From NCBI GenBank assembly GCA_003164305.1, contig PLSZ01000465.1, positions 1-5,693 of the forward strand: DNA of 5,693 nucleotides, read 5' to 3'. Position 1 is the first letter of the stretch. Each line of letters opens with the position of its first letter. The DNA comes from Acetobacteraceae bacterium. GTDB taxonomy: Bacteria; Pseudomonadota; Alphaproteobacteria; Acetobacterales; Acetobacteraceae. Position numbers and translations under genes: made by a program. Below, one piece after another: positions 5,299 to 5,693 of the stretch. The notes beneath the pieces are model-generated. The model was not told where the DNA came from, did not search any database, and saw only the letters and a list, made by a program, of their open reading frames with translations.

Positions 5299-5691
5299 TT
5301 AGGCCAGCAGCAGTGCAGCACTGGCCGCCAGCATCACAGCGGCCGTGGCGCCGTGGATGCCAAAGGCTGCCGCGCGGGTTCCGCCGCTACGCAAAACAAT
5401 CACCGCATCGCCCACGGGAATGATGCTGGCGGCGGCCATGAAGGCGCCCAGCAGGTGCGGCGCCCGGTTGGCCAGCAGGATGAAGATGAAGATCCCCGAG
5501 GCGATATCGCGCATCCCCTTCACGTAAAGCCAAGGGTAATGGCTGGCGGCGTGGTTTTGCGCTCCAACGGGCGCCGCCAGAACGCCGTATCCGGTCGCGG
5601 CGGCCTGCGGCACCACAAGAAAGCGCGCGCCGATGAAGATGATGCCGACGCCGATCGCGCCGGAGGTGATGGAAGCGATGGTGGTGAGCAT
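5299..5691 (-). CDS. DUF4267-type small membrane protein
   Basis: The 130-residue frame encodes a four-helix membrane protein with segments near 4-24, 62-75, 78-98 and 108-129. Landmarks that fit the DUF4267 family are a helix-1 end followed by F-L-V-V-P-Q-A-A-A-T-G-Y-G-V (24-37), the KGMRD segment (58-62) before helix 2, the P-V-G-D-A-V-I-V-L-R motif (92-101) and the G-I-H-G-A-T-A-A-V-M start of the last helix (111-120). The function of the family is unknown. The ATG at 5689-5691 is only 2 bases from the window edge, so no ribosome site can be checked and a start further upstream is possible. It is the first visible gene of a two-gene unit with the DoxX-like protein. Confidence 0.8.
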   Translation of the reverse strand: MLTTIASITSGAIGVGIIFIGARFLVVPQAAATGYGVLAAPVGAQNHAASHYPWLYVKGMRDIASGIFIFILLANRAPHLLGAFMAAASIIPVGDAVIVLRSGGTRAAAFGIHGATAAVMLAASAALLLA

Positions 5692-5693
5692 GG

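Overview
This window looks like part of a high-GC alphaproteobacterial chromosome. The coding sequences are GC-rich, and an intergenic stretch carries paired REP-like palindromes of the type seen between genes in Alphaproteobacteria. The taxonomic placement is an inference from base composition and gene families only.

The left two thirds (1-3609) is read entirely on the minus strand. In transcription order it holds: an LLM-class flavin-dependent oxidoreductase (2587-3609); an unrecognised protein built from two copies of one domain (1628-2551); a 579-bp gap with a REP-like inverted pair, a 20-bp tandem duplication and a hairpin-rich leader; a GrdB-like selenoprotein (98-1048); a strong terminator-like hairpin (65-93); and, cut by the window edge, the first 13 to 14 codons of a probable CaiB/BaiF-family CoA-transferase (1-41).

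The central observation is the selenoprotein. Its frame contains a UGA codon at 506-508. The frame continues with clear GrdB-family sequence on both sides, the UGA sits in a U-P-V-C redox motif, and a bacterial-type SECIS hairpin begins just after it. Read as selenocysteine, the two halves form one 316-residue protein. A conventional gene caller would split it into two open reading frames. Its neighbours (flavin oxidoreductase, duplicated-domain protein, CoA-transferase) suggest a selenium-dependent catabolic or reductive module whose substrate cannot be read from the sequence.

The middle (3610-4719, plus strand) is a type II RES-Xre toxin-antitoxin pair. The antitoxin gene comes first, its stop overlaps the toxin GTG start by 4 bp, and a 16-bp inverted repeat lies just upstream of the preferred antitoxin start. 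The pair diverges from the oxidoreductase gene.

The right end (4909-5691, minus strand) is a two-gene membrane-protein unit: a DUF4267-type protein followed 45 bp later by a small DoxX-like protein. It converges on the toxin gene across a 189-bp spacer that holds two inverted repeats and no convincing gene. No selenocysteine machinery genes (selA, selB, selC, selD) are in the window; they would have to be elsewhere in the genome.
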